This document shows positions 17,057 to 27,527 of a stretch of DNA of 64,000 nucleotides, in pieces (positions within the stretch are counted from its first letter, which is position 1; each line of letters starts with the position of its first letter). Source of the DNA: Oryzobacter telluris (GTDB lineage Bacteria; Actinomycetota; Actinomycetes; Actinomycetales; Dermatophilaceae); the NCBI RefSeq assembly GCF_043099285.1, contig NZ_CP170723.1, positions 3,534,001-3,598,000 of the forward strand. Direction: 5' to 3'. The position numbers and the translations under genes were made by a program. The notes under the pieces were generated by a model that was given only the letters and a program-made list of their open reading frames with translations, was not told the origin of the DNA and searched no databases.

Positions 17057-17935
17057 CTACGAGAGGCGTCCGGCGAGCACGGCGTCGGCGACGCGCGTCC
17101 CCTCGGCAGCGGCGGCACGGACTGCGGTGCAGCAGTGGGAGATCCACAGCCCGACGCCGGCCACGTCCCCCCGACCGTAGGCCGCCAGGGCCCCGAGGTA
17201 GGCGGCCCCGCCCTGGGCCCCGTGCCCGTGCTCGGTGACGGCGACCCCCGTGGGGTCGAGGCCACCGACCCGAACCAGCGCCCGGTCCAGCGCCCGGGCC
17301 ACCACCGCGTTGCCCCTCACGAAGGGCCGCACGGTCGCCAGCTCGGCGTGGACGACCGCGGCGGCGACCACCACGGGCAGCCGGGGCGTCGCGAGGAGGA
17401 CGTCGGCCACCGCACGCAGCCGCGCCGCGACCTCCGGCCCGTCCGGGGCCGGCCCCAGGTCCGCGAGCTCGAGGCAGGGCTCCCCCGGATGCCGCGGTCG
17501 GCCGAGCGCCGAGTCGTCGACGAGACCGGCCGCCGCTGCCGTGTGCAGCCGGGCGAGCGCCTGCAGGGGGGCGGTGAGGAGGATCCCGGCCACGTGCTCG
17601 GTCTCGGCCGTGGCGGCGAGGACGCCGCGCATCGTCACCTCCACGGGATCGGGCTGCGGCGACCACGTGGACGCCCCGCGAGCGATGTCGCGGACGACGT
17701 CCACGGGCACCGACGCGCCCTCGAGCTCGCCACTCGCCCGGGCCCCACGCACCCGGGACTCCGCGGCGGCCTCGGGGATCCGCTTGCGCAGCGCCTGGTG
17801 CCAGCGCAGCGCGGTGCACGCCTCACGGGCGACCTCCACCTGCTCGGGCACGCCGGGCAGCTCGGCGAGGCGCGAGACCCCGTCGACGGCGGGGCTCGCC
17901 CCGCTCCTGGGCCGGGGTGCTCCGGGTCCGTTCAC
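17057..17935 (-). CDS. Fic-fold protein with degenerate catalytic motif
   Basis: About 292 aa. Canonical Fic enzymes transfer AMP using HPFx(D/E)GNGRxxR. Here the aligned stretch is RPFVRGNAVVAR (residues about 203-214): the catalytic His is Arg, the metal-binding acid is Arg, and GNGR is GNAV, although PF, GN and the last Arg remain. Upstream, SGELEG (residues 68-73) matches the Fic autoinhibition motif (S/T)xxxE(G/N). The protein therefore looks like an inactive or neofunctionalised Fic protein. Actinobacterial copies are sometimes labelled oxidoreductase. GTG 17935 chosen. It follows the thioesterase gene by 10 bp, so the two probably share an mRNA. Confidence 0.7.
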   Translation of the reverse strand: MNGPGAPRPRSGASPAVDGVSRLAELPGVPEQVEVAREACTALRWHQALRKRIPEAAAESRVRGARASGELEGASVPVDVVRDIARGASTWSPQPDPVEVTMRGVLAATAETEHVAGILLTAPLQALARLHTAAAAGLVDDSALGRPRHPGEPCLELADLGPAPDGPEVAARLRAVADVLLATPRLPVVVAAAVVHAELATVRPFVRGNAVVARALDRALVRVGGLDPTGVAVTEHGHGAQGGAAYLGALAAYGRGDVAGVGLWISHCCTAVRAAAAEGTRVADAVLAGRLS

Positions 17936-17945
17936 GGCCGCGAGC

Positions 17946-18875
17946 CTAGCCAGCGCCCCCGGCGCCGTCGGACGCGGTCGGGGCCGCACCCGCATCCGCC
18001 CCCTCCTGCGGGAAGCGCACCGACGCCAGCTGCCGCGAGCGCGCGACGAGCCGGTCGGCGGAGTCCCACACGCACGCGTCCTCCACGACGAGGTCACCGA
18101 CGACCGTGTCGGTGCTCAGCTCGACCCGCAGCCACCCCGGCGCCGGCGTCCCGAGCACCTGGCCGGTCAGCTCCATCGTGGGCGCCCACCCGAGGACGCC
18201 GAGGTCGAACGTCACGGGCATGAGGGCGTCGACCGCGTACGGGAGCATCGCGACGTCCGGCTCGCGGCCGTCGGCCATCCGCAGCCAGGCCCGGATGACG
18301 CCGCGCCGGCTCGGGCGCCCGACCGCGAACCCCGCCGTGGCCGGGTCGACCCGCACGTCGAGCCGGTCGAGCATGACGATCCCCGAGGCCGCGGGCGAGG
18401 CGTCGCGGCGGGCCGGTGGGCACTGCTCGGGCGGCGGCATCGACGGCGGCGAGGGCGAGCGGCGCACCGGCTCGGCCCGGTCGAGGTCGCCGAACGTCCC
18501 GACCAGCCGTACCCGTTCCGCGGGGCCGTCCGGCCCCGCCTGCACGACCGCCACCGACACCGTCGACACCGTGCGCCCCAGCCGCAGCGGCTCGACCCGC
18601 ACCTCGACGTCCCCCACGACGGCTGCGGACAGGAAGTGCGCTCCCCACGTCAGCGGCGCCGTGTGCCCGGCCGAGCCGAGGACCTCGGCACCCGCCCGTG
18701 CGGCCAGCGCCATGAGGACGCCGCCGTTCACCGCGCGCCCGATGACCCACCCCTCGCCCAGGTGCCCGCGGGCCACCTCGACCTCGCCGACGACCGCACC
18801 GGGCGCAGCACCGCCGCCCCCGTCCCACGTCAGCGCCAGGGCGTCGTCGAGCTCGGCCACGGCCGGCCTCCTCAT
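17946..18875 (-). CDS. Double-hotdog acyl-CoA thioesterase family protein
   Basis: 309 aa, two tandem hotdog modules as in TesB. Module 1 (residues about 25-135) contains GEGWVIGRAVNGGVLMALAA and the strand WGAHFLSAAVVGDVEVRVEP. Module 2 (residues about 170-285) contains AWLRMADGREPDVAMLPYAV and DALMPVTFD. Such proteins hydrolyse acyl-CoA to free acid and CoA in the cytosol. Chain-length preference is unknown. ATG 18875; divergent from the LytS-like kinase 41 bp away and co-directional with the Fic-like gene. Confidence 0.85.
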   Translation of the reverse strand: MRRPAVAELDDALALTWDGGGGAAPGAVVGEVEVARGHLGEGWVIGRAVNGGVLMALAARAGAEVLGSAGHTAPLTWGAHFLSAAVVGDVEVRVEPLRLGRTVSTVSVAVVQAGPDGPAERVRLVGTFGDLDRAEPVRRSPSPPSMPPPEQCPPARRDASPAASGIVMLDRLDVRVDPATAGFAVGRPSRRGVIRAWLRMADGREPDVAMLPYAVDALMPVTFDLGVLGWAPTMELTGQVLGTPAPGWLRVELSTDTVVGDLVVEDACVWDSADRLVARSRQLASVRFPQEGADAGAAPTASDGAGGAG

Positions 18876-18916
18876 CGTCTCGGGTCAGGGTCCTGCCCCG
18901 ACCCTAGGGTGACCCC

Positions 18917-20113
18917 ATGACGGGAAGCATCCACTGGCCGACGGCGGTCGTCGTCGCCGGGACGATGCTCCTGCTCTGGCTCGCCGTCGTCCTGCTGCGC
19001 CGCAGCCGCCGCCGTGGCTTCCTCTCCGCCGTCGACCGCGCCACCTACGCCACGCTGCACACCGCCTCGCTCGCCAGCCAGCACCTCGGTGAGGGACTGA
19101 CCCCGGAGGCGGCCGAACGCGCCGGACGGCACCTGCTCTCGATCCTCGGAGCCCGCGCGGTCTCGATCTCCGACCCCGGCAGCGTCCTGTCGTGGACCGG
19201 TGTGGGAGAGCACCACCGGAGCACCGCCCTCGCGCTCGGCGAGCAGACCCGGGCCACCGGACGCACGGTCGTCAACAGCAGCGACGACGTCACGTGCAGC
19301 GAGCCCGACTGCCCCCTGCGCAGCACGGTCACCGCACCCCTGGTCATGGACGACCTCGTCGTCGGCACGCTCACCGCCTGGACCGAGCAGCCCTCACCCG
19401 GCCTCGCCCGCGCGACCGAGGAGGTCGCGGCCTGGGTCTCCAGCCAGCTCGCCCTCGCCGAGCTCGCCCGCACCCGCACCCGCGTGATGGAGGCCGAGCT
19501 GCGGGCCCTGCGCGCCCAGATCAGCCCCCACTTCATCTACAACTCGCTCGCCGCGATCGCCTCCTTCGTGCGCACCGACCCCGACCGGGCGCGCGAGCTC
19601 CTCATCGACTTCGCCGACTTCACCCGGTACGCCCTGCGCAGCGGCGGGCCCTTCACGACGCTCGCCGAGGAGCTGCGCAACGTCGAGCGCTACCTCGTGC
19701 TCGAGCAGGCCCGCTTCGGCGACCGCCTCCAGATCTCGCTCCTCATCGCCCCCGAGGTGCTGCCCGTGACCCTTCCCTACCTCGCGGTGCAACCGTTGGT
19801 GGAGAACGCGGTCCGCCACGGCCTGGCGGCCAAGGAGGGCGTGGGCCACCTGACGATCACCGCCAGCGACCGCGGCTCCGACGCCGAGATCAGCATCGAG
19901 GACGACGGCGTCGGCACCGACCCCGAGCGGGTGCGCCACATCCTCGACGGCGCCCACGCCAGCGACTCCGTGGGCCTGGGCAACGTCGACGCCCGGCTGC
20001 GCCAGGTCTACGGCGACGACTTCGGGCTCGTCGTCGAGACCGCGCCCGGCGCCGGGACGCGGGTGTCGTTCCGCGTGCCCAAGTTCGCCCCGGGCATCCA
20101 CGCCGGGTCCTGA
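18917..20113 (+). CDS. LytS-type sensor histidine kinase
   Basis: 398 aa. One N-terminal transmembrane helix (residues about 9-27) instead of the multi-TM LytS sensor. Then a GAF-like region (residues about 60-180) with a Cys pair in VTCSEPDCPLRS. The His_kinase domain has phospho-acceptor motif QISPHFIYNSL (His near residue 206). A HATPase domain follows with QPLVENAVRHGL (N box) and DDGVGTD (G1 box). It forms a two-component system with the response regulator 23 bp downstream. The two Cys could sense redox or bind metal. Inference: it controls the adjacent symporter pair, as LytTR systems such as BtsSR and YpdAB do for carboxylate transporters. Confidence 0.92.
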   Translation: MTGSIHWPTAVVVAGTMLLLWLAVVLLRRSRRRGFLSAVDRATYATLHTASLASQHLGEGLTPEAAERAGRHLLSILGARAVSISDPGSVLSWTGVGEHHRSTALALGEQTRATGRTVVNSSDDVTCSEPDCPLRSTVTAPLVMDDLVVGTLTAWTEQPSPGLARATEEVAAWVSSQLALAELARTRTRVMEAELRALRAQISPHFIYNSLAAIASFVRTDPDRARELLIDFADFTRYALRSGGPFTTLAEELRNVERYLVLEQARFGDRLQISLLIAPEVLPVTLPYLAVQPLVENAVRHGLAAKEGVGHLTITASDRGSDAEISIEDDGVGTDPERVRHILDGAHASDSVGLGNVDARLRQVYGDDFGLVVETAPGAGTRVSFRVPKFAPGIHAGS

Positions 20114-20136
20114 CGCCGGGTCGTAGGCTGCCCTGC

Positions 20137-20916
20137 ATGTCCGCCACCGCCGTGGGACTCACCGCGCTCGTCGTCGACGACGAGCTGCCGGCCCTGTCCG
20201 ACCTGGACTACCTCCTGGGCCGCGACGAGCGGATCCGCGAGGTCATCACCGCGTCCTCGGGCACCGAGGCGCTCCAGGTGCTCGACTCCCGCGATGTCGA
20301 CGTCGTCTTCAGCGACATCTCGATGCCGGGGCTCGACGGCATGGCCCTCGCCCGCGTCATCGCCCGCTTCACGGTGCGCCCGCAGATCGTCTTCGTCACG
20401 GCGCACGACGAGCACGCGGTCGACGCCTTCGCCCTCGCGGCCACCGACTACGTGATGAAGCCGGTGCGGGCCGAGCGGCTCGGCGAGGCCATCCGCCGCG
20501 TCGTCGCCGCCCGCGACGAACGCGGCTCCGGCACAACGGAACCCGCGCCACCTTCCATCGAGGACGAGACCATCCCCGTCGAGCTCGGTGGCGTGACCCG
20601 CTTCATCACGCGCACCCAGATCCGGTACGCGCAGGCCCACGGCGACTACGCCCGGCTGCACACCGACACCGGCTCGCACCTCGTCCGGGTCCCGCTGAGC
20701 GTCCTCGAGGAGCGGTGGGCCGAGTTCGGGTTCGTCCGCATCCACCGCAGCACGCTCGTCGCCCTCCCCCACGTGTCCGAGGTCCGGATGGACCACGGCC
20801 GGTGCTCGGTCCTCGTCGGCGCGGTCGAGCTGCAGGTGAGCCGCCGCCACACCAAGGAGCTGCGCGACACCCTGCTGCGCCGCCCCATCGGCGACCGGCG
20901 CCCGAACGGCGGCTGA
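20137..20916 (+). CDS. LytTR-family response regulator
   Basis: 259 aa. Receiver domain (residues about 8-125) has acidic pair DDE, phospho-acceptor Asp60 in VVFSDISMPG and the Lys in YVMKP. A short linker leads to a LytTR DNA-binding domain (residues about 150-250, with FITRTQIRYAQAHGDYARLH and FVRIHRSTLVAL). LytTR proteins bind pairs of direct repeats about two turns apart. Start ATG 20137; the stop is followed two bases later by the GTG of a small membrane protein, so the kinase, regulator and transporter genes form one operon. Confidence 0.94.
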   Translation: MSATAVGLTALVVDDELPALSDLDYLLGRDERIREVITASSGTEALQVLDSRDVDVVFSDISMPGLDGMALARVIARFTVRPQIVFVTAHDEHAVDAFALAATDYVMKPVRAERLGEAIRRVVAARDERGSGTTEPAPPSIEDETIPVELGGVTRFITRTQIRYAQAHGDYARLHTDTGSHLVRVPLSVLEERWAEFGFVRIHRSTLVALPHVSEVRMDHGRCSVLVGAVELQVSRRHTKELRDTLLRRPIGDRRPNGG

Positions 20917-20918
20917 CG

Positions 20919-21302
20919 GTGTCGACACCCGACGGTCCCCCGCCGGCCCGGGTTCGCGTCACGAGCTCGCGCAAGGGCGCCACCCCGATGCGCTCGCGCC
21001 CCGTCTCCCGCGAGCTCGACGAGCAGACCGTCCTCGGTGACGTCTTCCTCGCCGGCCTGATGCGCGCGCAGCTGCGGCTCTCGGTCGCCGTCCTCGCCCT
21101 GATGGTCGTGGGCCTGGCCGGGCTGCCCGTCGTCCTCGCCCTCGTCCCGGCCACCCGCACCCTGACCATCGGCTGGCTGCCGTTCCCGTGGCTCGTCCTC
21201 GGTGGGCTCGTCTACCCGTGCGCCTGGTTCCTCGCGCGCTGGTACACCCGCCAGGCCGAGCGCATCGAGGCCGACTTCACCGAGGTCGTCGAGCCCTCGT
21301 GA
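20919..21302 (+). CDS. Small two-TM membrane protein, probable symporter accessory subunit
   Basis: 127 aa. Cytosolic N-terminus, two transmembrane helices (residues about 48-70 and 80-105), short charged tail (RQAERIEADFTEVVEPS). In size, topology and position it matches the DUF485 proteins encoded just before actP-type symporters, although sequence similarity to the DUF485 copy at 25500 is low. GTG start at 20919, two bases after the lytR stop. Its own stop overlaps the symporter start (GTGA). Confidence 0.75.
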   Translation: MSTPDGPPPARVRVTSSRKGATPMRSRPVSRELDEQTVLGDVFLAGLMRAQLRLSVAVLALMVVGLAGLPVVLALVPATRTLTIGWLPFPWLVLGGLVYPCAWFLARWYTRQAERIEADFTEVVEPS

Positions 21303-22831
21303 ACCACCCCCTGTCCCTCGCGGCCGTCGTCCTCGTCTGCCTCACGACCCTCGCCGTGGGGGGCCTCGGGCTGCGCCTCTCGCGCCGCACGAGCGACTTC
21401 TACGTCGCCGGGCGCACCGTCTCGCCGCGGCTCAACGCCTCCGCGATCGGTGGCGAGTACCTCTCCGCCGCGAGCTTCCTCGGCGTCGCCGGGCTGATCT
21501 ACGACCGGGGCATCGACATGCTCTGGCTCCCGGTGGGCTACACCCTCGGCTACCTCGTCCTCCTCGTGATGGTCGCGGCCCCCATGCGCCGCTCCGGCGC
21601 CTACACCCTCCCTGACTTCGCCGAGGCACGGCTGGGATCGCGCGCCATCCGCCTGGTGTCGTGCGTGCTCGTCATCGGGATCGGCTGGCTCTACCTCGTC
21701 CCGCAGTTCCAGGGCGCGAGCCTCACGCTCACCCTCGTGACCGGCGCCCCCGGATGGGTCGGCGGGCTCGTCGTCATGGTCGTCATCGCCCTCGCGGTGG
21801 GCGCGGGCGGGATGCGCTCGATCACCTTCGTGCAGGCCGTGCAGTACTGGATCAAGCTGACGGCGCTGGCGGTGCCGGCGTTCGTCCTGCTCGCGCTGTG
21901 GTTCCGCTCGGGCAGCCCTGCGCCCCAGGTGGACGCGACGTGGAGCATTCCGTTGTCCCCCAACGGTCCCGACGACCACCCCGTCTACCGCACCGCCTCC
22001 ACGGTGCTCGCCCTGTGCCTCGGGACCATGGGCCTGCCGCACGTGCTCGTCCGGTACTACACCAACCCCGACGGCATCGGCGCCCGCCGGACCACCGTCA
22101 CCGTCATCGCCCTCCTCGGGGTCTTCTACCTGCTCCCCCCGGTGTACGGCGCCCTCGGCCGGGTCGTCTTCCCGGTCCTCCCCGAGGGCGTCGGCGCCGA
22201 CACCATCGTGCTGCGGCTGCCGGGCACGCTCGTCGACGGCCTCGGCGGTCAGCTGCTCACGGCGATGCTCGCCGGCGGCGCGTTCGCCGCGTTCCTGTCC
22301 ACGGCGTCCGGCCTCGCCATGTCGGTCACGGGCGTCATCGACCAGGAGCTGCTGCGGCCCCGCCTCTCGCGGTTCGCCGGGGGCGACGTGCCGGGGGTGC
22401 GGGGGTTCCGGGTGGCCGCCGTGCTGGCCGTCGCCCTGCCCTACCTGCTCTCCCGGGCCACCGAGCCGCTCGGCCTCGCCACCACCGTGGGGCTCGCCTT
22501 CGCCGTGGCCGCGGCGACGTTCGCGCCGCTCATCATGCTCGGCGTGTGGTGGCGGCGGCTGTCGACGAAGGGGGCGATGGCGGGCCTCCTCGTCGGCGCG
22601 TCATCGGCCGGGGGCGCGATCGTCACGACGATGGTCGTGGGCGACCTCGGCGGTTGGGCCGGGGCCCTGCTGGCGAACCCCGCGATGTGGGCCACACCCC
22701 TGGCCATCGCGACAGCGGTCCTCGTCAGCCTCGCGACGCCCGGCAGCATCCCGCCCGGCACGACCCGCACGATGGTGCGGCTGCACACGCCCGAGCGGGT
22801 CGCCCTCGCCCGCTCCCGCATCCACGACTGA
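21299..22831 (+). CDS. Sodium:solute symporter (SSS family), probable monocarboxylate transporter
   Basis: 510 aa with about 13 transmembrane helices. SSS-family landmarks: FYVAGRTVSPRLNASAIGGEY in the first helix pair, YLSAASFLGVAG, LVPQFQGASLTLTLVTGAPG, and LGTMGLPHVLVRYYT, the last typical of ActP-like acetate/pyruvate transporters. GTG 21299 overlaps the upstream stop by 4 bases. It is a paralogue of the actP gene at 25841 but clearly diverged. Cotranscription with a LytS/LytR pair suggests substrate-induced expression. Substrate not determinable; acetate, propionate or pyruvate are likely. Confidence 0.88.
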   Translation: MNHPLSLAAVVLVCLTTLAVGGLGLRLSRRTSDFYVAGRTVSPRLNASAIGGEYLSAASFLGVAGLIYDRGIDMLWLPVGYTLGYLVLLVMVAAPMRRSGAYTLPDFAEARLGSRAIRLVSCVLVIGIGWLYLVPQFQGASLTLTLVTGAPGWVGGLVVMVVIALAVGAGGMRSITFVQAVQYWIKLTALAVPAFVLLALWFRSGSPAPQVDATWSIPLSPNGPDDHPVYRTASTVLALCLGTMGLPHVLVRYYTNPDGIGARRTTVTVIALLGVFYLLPPVYGALGRVVFPVLPEGVGADTIVLRLPGTLVDGLGGQLLTAMLAGGAFAAFLSTASGLAMSVTGVIDQELLRPRLSRFAGGDVPGVRGFRVAAVLAVALPYLLSRATEPLGLATTVGLAFAVAAATFAPLIMLGVWWRRLSTKGAMAGLLVGASSAGGAIVTTMVVGDLGGWAGALLANPAMWATPLAIATAVLVSLATPGSIPPGTTRTMVRLHTPERVALARSRIHD

Positions 22832-22850
22832 CCAGCCCCGAACCCGCGGC

Positions 22851-22951
22851 GAGTGCGGAAACGGTCGTCGGGGCAACCACTTCCGCACTCACCGCCGATC
22901 GGGTCCACAGCGAGTGCGGAAACGGTCGTCGGGGCAACCACTTCCGCACTC
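22851..22951. repeat. Tandem pair of 40-nt hairpin elements, family A
   Basis: Two identical 40-nt units at 22851-22890 and 22912-22951. Each has 10-bp arms GAGTGCGGAA / TTCCGCACTC around a 20-nt centre that can form a weak inner stem (GGTCG / CAACC). They sit between convergent genes (symporter and kbl). A third copy with a perfect inner stem lies at 40976-41015. They could act as bidirectional terminators, but their repetition suggests a REP-like dispersed element. Confidence 0.85.
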
Positions 22952-22970
22952 GCCGCCAACGGGGTGGGGG

Positions 22971-24164
<1,194 letters not shown>

Positions 24165-24226
24165 GGGTCCTCCTCGGGGGTCGGGTTTCGTCGGGGTCGC
24201 CGACCAGCCAGCCTAGGCCCCGCCGC

Positions 24227-25267
24227 TCAGCTCCAGTCGAGGACGACCTTGCCGCCGGTGCCCGAGCGGGTCTCGGCGAAGGCCGACTGCCACTCCTCCG
24301 CGGGGTACCGCCCGGTGACGACCGACGACACCGCCCGCCGCAGCTCGGGCGACGACGAGAGCATCGCGCCCATGAGGTACCAGGTCTCGAACATCTCCCG
24401 GCCGTAGATGCCCCGCAGCGTGATCATGTGCGTGATGACGCGGCCCCAGTCGATGGCGTAGCGGTCCTTGGGCAGGCCGAGGAGGGCCACCCGTCCGCCG
24501 TGGTTCATGTTGGCGAGGAGGTCCTCGACCGCCGCGGGGGACCCGGACATCTCCAGCGCGATGTCGAAGCCCTCGACCATCCCCAGCTCCTGCTGGGCGG
24601 CGCGCAGGGAGCCGCCGGAGCCGACGTTGACGACGAGGTCGGCCCCCGCTGCCTTCGCCAGCGCGAGCCGCTCGTCGCTCATGTCGGTGACCGCGATGCG
24701 CCGCGCCCCCGCGTGCCGCACGATCGCCGTCGCCATGACGCCGATCGGGCCGGCCCCGGTGACGACGACGTCCTCGCCCACGACCGGCCACTGCAGGGCC
24801 GTGTGGGTGGCGTTGCCGAGGGGGTCGAAGAGGGCGCCGAGGTCGGGGTCGAGGTCGGCGGGCTGAACCCACGCGTTGGTCGCGGGGATGACGACGTAGT
24901 CGGCGAACGCGCCGTCGCGGTTCACGCCGACGCCGACGGTGTTGATGCACAGGTGCCGTCGTCCGGCGCGGCAGTTGCGACAGGTCCCGCACACGAGGTG
25001 CCCCTCGCCGGAGACCCGGTCGCCGACCGCGACGTGGTCGACGTCCGCCCCGACCTCGACGACCTCGCCGAAGAACTCGTGGCCCAGCGTCATCGGCACG
25101 TTCACCGTGGCGGCGGCCCACTCGTCCCACTGCTCGAGGTGGAGGTCGGTGCCGCACAGGCCCGCCCGCAGCACCCTGATCTTGACGTCCTTGTCGCCGC
25201 ACTCGGGCTCGGGGACGTCGACGAGCTCGAGACCTGGACCGGGCTGGACCTTCCGCAGTGCACGCAC
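24227..25267 (-). CDS. tdh: L-threonine 3-dehydrogenase
   Basis: About 346 aa, zinc-dependent medium-chain dehydrogenase that oxidises L-threonine to 2-amino-3-ketobutyrate with NAD+. Catalytic-zinc Cys in LCGTDLHLEQWD, His in LGHEFFGEV. Structural zinc site of four Cys in GHLVCGTCRNCRAGRRHLC. Rossmann motif VTGAGPIGVMA. GTG 25267 chosen because the protein then starts like family members (VRALRKVQPGPGLEL). Forms an operon with kbl. Divergent from the DUF485-actP pair. Confidence 0.96.
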   Translation of the reverse strand: MRALRKVQPGPGLELVDVPEPECGDKDVKIRVLRAGLCGTDLHLEQWDEWAAATVNVPMTLGHEFFGEVVEVGADVDHVAVGDRVSGEGHLVCGTCRNCRAGRRHLCINTVGVGVNRDGAFADYVVIPATNAWVQPADLDPDLGALFDPLGNATHTALQWPVVGEDVVVTGAGPIGVMATAIVRHAGARRIAVTDMSDERLALAKAAGADLVVNVGSGGSLRAAQQELGMVEGFDIALEMSGSPAAVEDLLANMNHGGRVALLGLPKDRYAIDWGRVITHMITLRGIYGREMFETWYLMGAMLSSSPELRRAVSSVVTGRYPAEEWQSAFAETRSGTGGKVVLDWS

Positions 25268-25499
25268 GGCCCCATCATGCCGGTCGCCCACCGGTCGAGG
25301 TCAGGGGGCGACCCGCGCGCCCGTGACCTGCCGTTCGTCGTGCCACGCCCACCGTTCAGCGCACGTGCACCCGCCGCACGGCGAGCGCCCGACCCGCCCG
25401 GCGAGGGCCGCGCGCCGGGGCGTTCCCACCCCCCTCACCGCCCACCACTGTGGGCTGCGACCCGGGCCGCACGGTCCCGGACCGACCCTGGAGGTGACC

Positions 25500-25838
25500 G
25501 TGAGCAACGACGCTCGCACGCGGACCGAGGACTCCTACCTCGCCCTGCAGTCCACTTCGGAGTTCCAGGAGCTGCGCCGCAAGTTCCGCGGGTTCGTCTT
25601 CCCGACGACCGCGTTCTTCCTCGCCTGGTACTTCCTCTACGTCCTGCTCTCGATGTTCGCGCCGGGGTTCATGGGGACCCGCGTGTTCGGGACCATCACC
25701 GTCGGCCTGCTCTTCGGGCTCGGCCAGTTCGTCACGACGTTCGCCATCACGTTCCTCTACGCGCGGTGGGCGAACCGCGAGTTCGACCCGCTGGCCGACC
25801 GGCTCGGTGCCCAGCTCGACGCGCAGAAGGAGCACTGA
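25500..25838 (+). CDS. DUF485 family small membrane protein
   Basis: 112 aa with two transmembrane helices (residues about 32-55 and 66-90). DUF485 signature: QELRRKFRGFVFPTTAFFLA and YARWANREFDPLA. Consistently encoded immediately before actP and thought to be an accessory subunit of the acetate symporter. GTG 25500 is supported by SD GGAGG six bases upstream. The stop is two bases before the actP ATG. Confidence 0.93.
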   Translation: MSNDARTRTEDSYLALQSTSEFQELRRKFRGFVFPTTAFFLAWYFLYVLLSMFAPGFMGTRVFGTITVGLLFGLGQFVTTFAITFLYARWANREFDPLADRLGAQLDAQKEH

Positions 25839-25840
25839 GC

Positions 25841-27487
25841 ATGGCTCTCCTCCCCGCGGCCGACGCCGCCACCACCGTGGGCAGCCCCGCCCTCAACATC
25901 GCGATCTTCGCGTCGTTCGTCGTCGTGACCCTCGTCATCGTCATCAAGGTGGCGTCCGGCAAGAAGACCGCCGAGCAGTACTACACCGCCGGCGGCGCGT
26001 TCTCCGGTCGCCAGAACGGCATCGCCCTCGCGGGTGACTACCTCTCGGCCGCGAGCTTCCTCGGCATCGCCGGCGCCATCGCCCTCCAGGGCTACGACGG
26101 CTTCCTGTACTCGATCGGCTTCCTCGTCGCCTGGCTCGTCGCGCTGCTGCTCGTCGCCGAGCTCATGCGCAACACCGGGCGCTTCACCATGGCCGACGTC
26201 CTGTCCTACCGGCTCAAGCAGCGCCCGGTGCGGATCGCCGTCGCGATCTCGGTCATGTCCGTCTCGTTCTTCTACCTGCTCGCCCAGATGGCCGGGGCGG
26301 GCGGCCTCGTGTCGCTCCTCCTCGGGATCAGCGGCGACTTCGCGCAGGACCTCGTCATCGCCGTCGTCGGCGCCGTGATGATCGCCTACGTCCTCATCGG
26401 CGGGATGAAGGGCACGACCTGGGTGCAGATCATCAAGGCCGTCCTGCTCATCGCCGGCACCGCGGTCATCACCGTGTGGGTCCTCGGCAAGTACGGGTTC
26501 AACCTCTCGGGGCTGTTCCAGGCCGCCGCCGACAACTCGCCCAAGGCGGGCGAGAAGCTCTTCGAGCCCGGCCTGAAGTACGGCAAGAACCTCACGACGA
26601 AGATCGACTTCATCTCCCTGTCGATGGCGCTCGTCCTCGGCACCGCGGGCCTGCCGCACGTCCTCCAGCGGTTCTACACCGTGCCGACGAGCAAGCAGGC
26701 GCGCAAGTCGGTGGAGTGGGCCATCTGGCTCATCGGCGGGTTCTACCTGCTCACCCTCGTCGTCGGCTACGGCGCCGCGGCCCTCGTCGGCCCCGACACC
26801 ATCAACGCCGCGCCCGGCAAGGCCAACGCGGCCGCACCGCTGCTCGCCTACGAGCTCGGCGGGTCGGTGCTCCTCGGGGTCATCTCGGGTGTCGCCTTCG
26901 CCACGATCCTCGCGGTCGTCGCCGGGCTCACCATCACCACGTCGGCGACCTTCGCCCACGACCTCTACAAGGAGGTCTTCAAGCGGGGCGTCACCGAGGC
27001 CGGCAGCGAGGTGCGGGTGGCCCGCATCGCGGCCGTCGTCATCGGCATCGTGGCGATCATCGGCGGGATCTTCGCCAAGAGCCAGAACATCGCGTTCCTC
27101 GTGGCCCTGGCCTTCGCCGTCGCGGCGAGCGCCAACCTGCCGACGATCCTGTACTCGCTGTTCTGGAAGCGGTTCAACACCCGCGGGGCGCTGTTCTCCA
27201 TCTACGGCGGCCTCATCAGCGCGATCGGCCTGATCGTCTTCAGCCCGGTCGTGTCGGGCAAGCCGCCGCTGGTCGAGGGCGGTCCCAGCCAGTCGATGAT
27301 CACCAACACGGCGATCGACTTCCACTGGTTCCCGCTCGACAACCCGGGCCTGGTCTCCATCCCGCTCGCGTTCTTCCTCGGGTGGCTCGGCTCGGTGACG
27401 AGCAAGGAGTACAACGCGCAGAAGTACGCCGAGATGGAGGTGCGCAGCCTCACCGGCCACGGGGTCGGCGAGGCGGTCAACCACTGA
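25841..27487 (+). CDS. actP: Cation/acetate symporter
   Basis: 548 aa, SSS family, about 13-14 transmembrane helices. ActP landmarks: EQYYTAGGAFSGRQNGIALA, GDYLSAASFLGIAGAIAL, ALVLGTAGLPHVLQRFYTVP, and FAVAASANLPTILYSLFWKR. Imports acetate (and possibly propionate or pyruvate) with Na+ or H+. Cotranscribed with DUF485, and followed by a bidirectional hairpin terminator. Together with acs (31882) it forms the acetate-assimilation route. Confidence 0.95.
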   Translation: MALLPAADAATTVGSPALNIAIFASFVVVTLVIVIKVASGKKTAEQYYTAGGAFSGRQNGIALAGDYLSAASFLGIAGAIALQGYDGFLYSIGFLVAWLVALLLVAELMRNTGRFTMADVLSYRLKQRPVRIAVAISVMSVSFFYLLAQMAGAGGLVSLLLGISGDFAQDLVIAVVGAVMIAYVLIGGMKGTTWVQIIKAVLLIAGTAVITVWVLGKYGFNLSGLFQAAADNSPKAGEKLFEPGLKYGKNLTTKIDFISLSMALVLGTAGLPHVLQRFYTVPTSKQARKSVEWAIWLIGGFYLLTLVVGYGAAALVGPDTINAAPGKANAAAPLLAYELGGSVLLGVISGVAFATILAVVAGLTITTSATFAHDLYKEVFKRGVTEAGSEVRVARIAAVVIGIVAIIGGIFAKSQNIAFLVALAFAVAASANLPTILYSLFWKRFNTRGALFSIYGGLISAIGLIVFSPVVSGKPPLVEGGPSQSMITNTAIDFHWFPLDNPGLVSIPLAFFLGWLGSVTSKEYNAQKYAEMEVRSLTGHGVGEAVNH

Positions 27488-27527
27488 CCCGACCACGGCA
27501 GGCGCCGCCGGCGCCCCACCACGACGC

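Noticed and set aside
16614..17238. Several short frames in the gap upstream of the Tad operon
   Set aside because: None has a plausible SD, domain or composition; they look like random GC-rich frames.
22851..22951. CRISPR array
   Set aside because: Only two adjacent units, each a self-contained palindrome, with a further copy 18 kb away. No spacer series and no cas genes.
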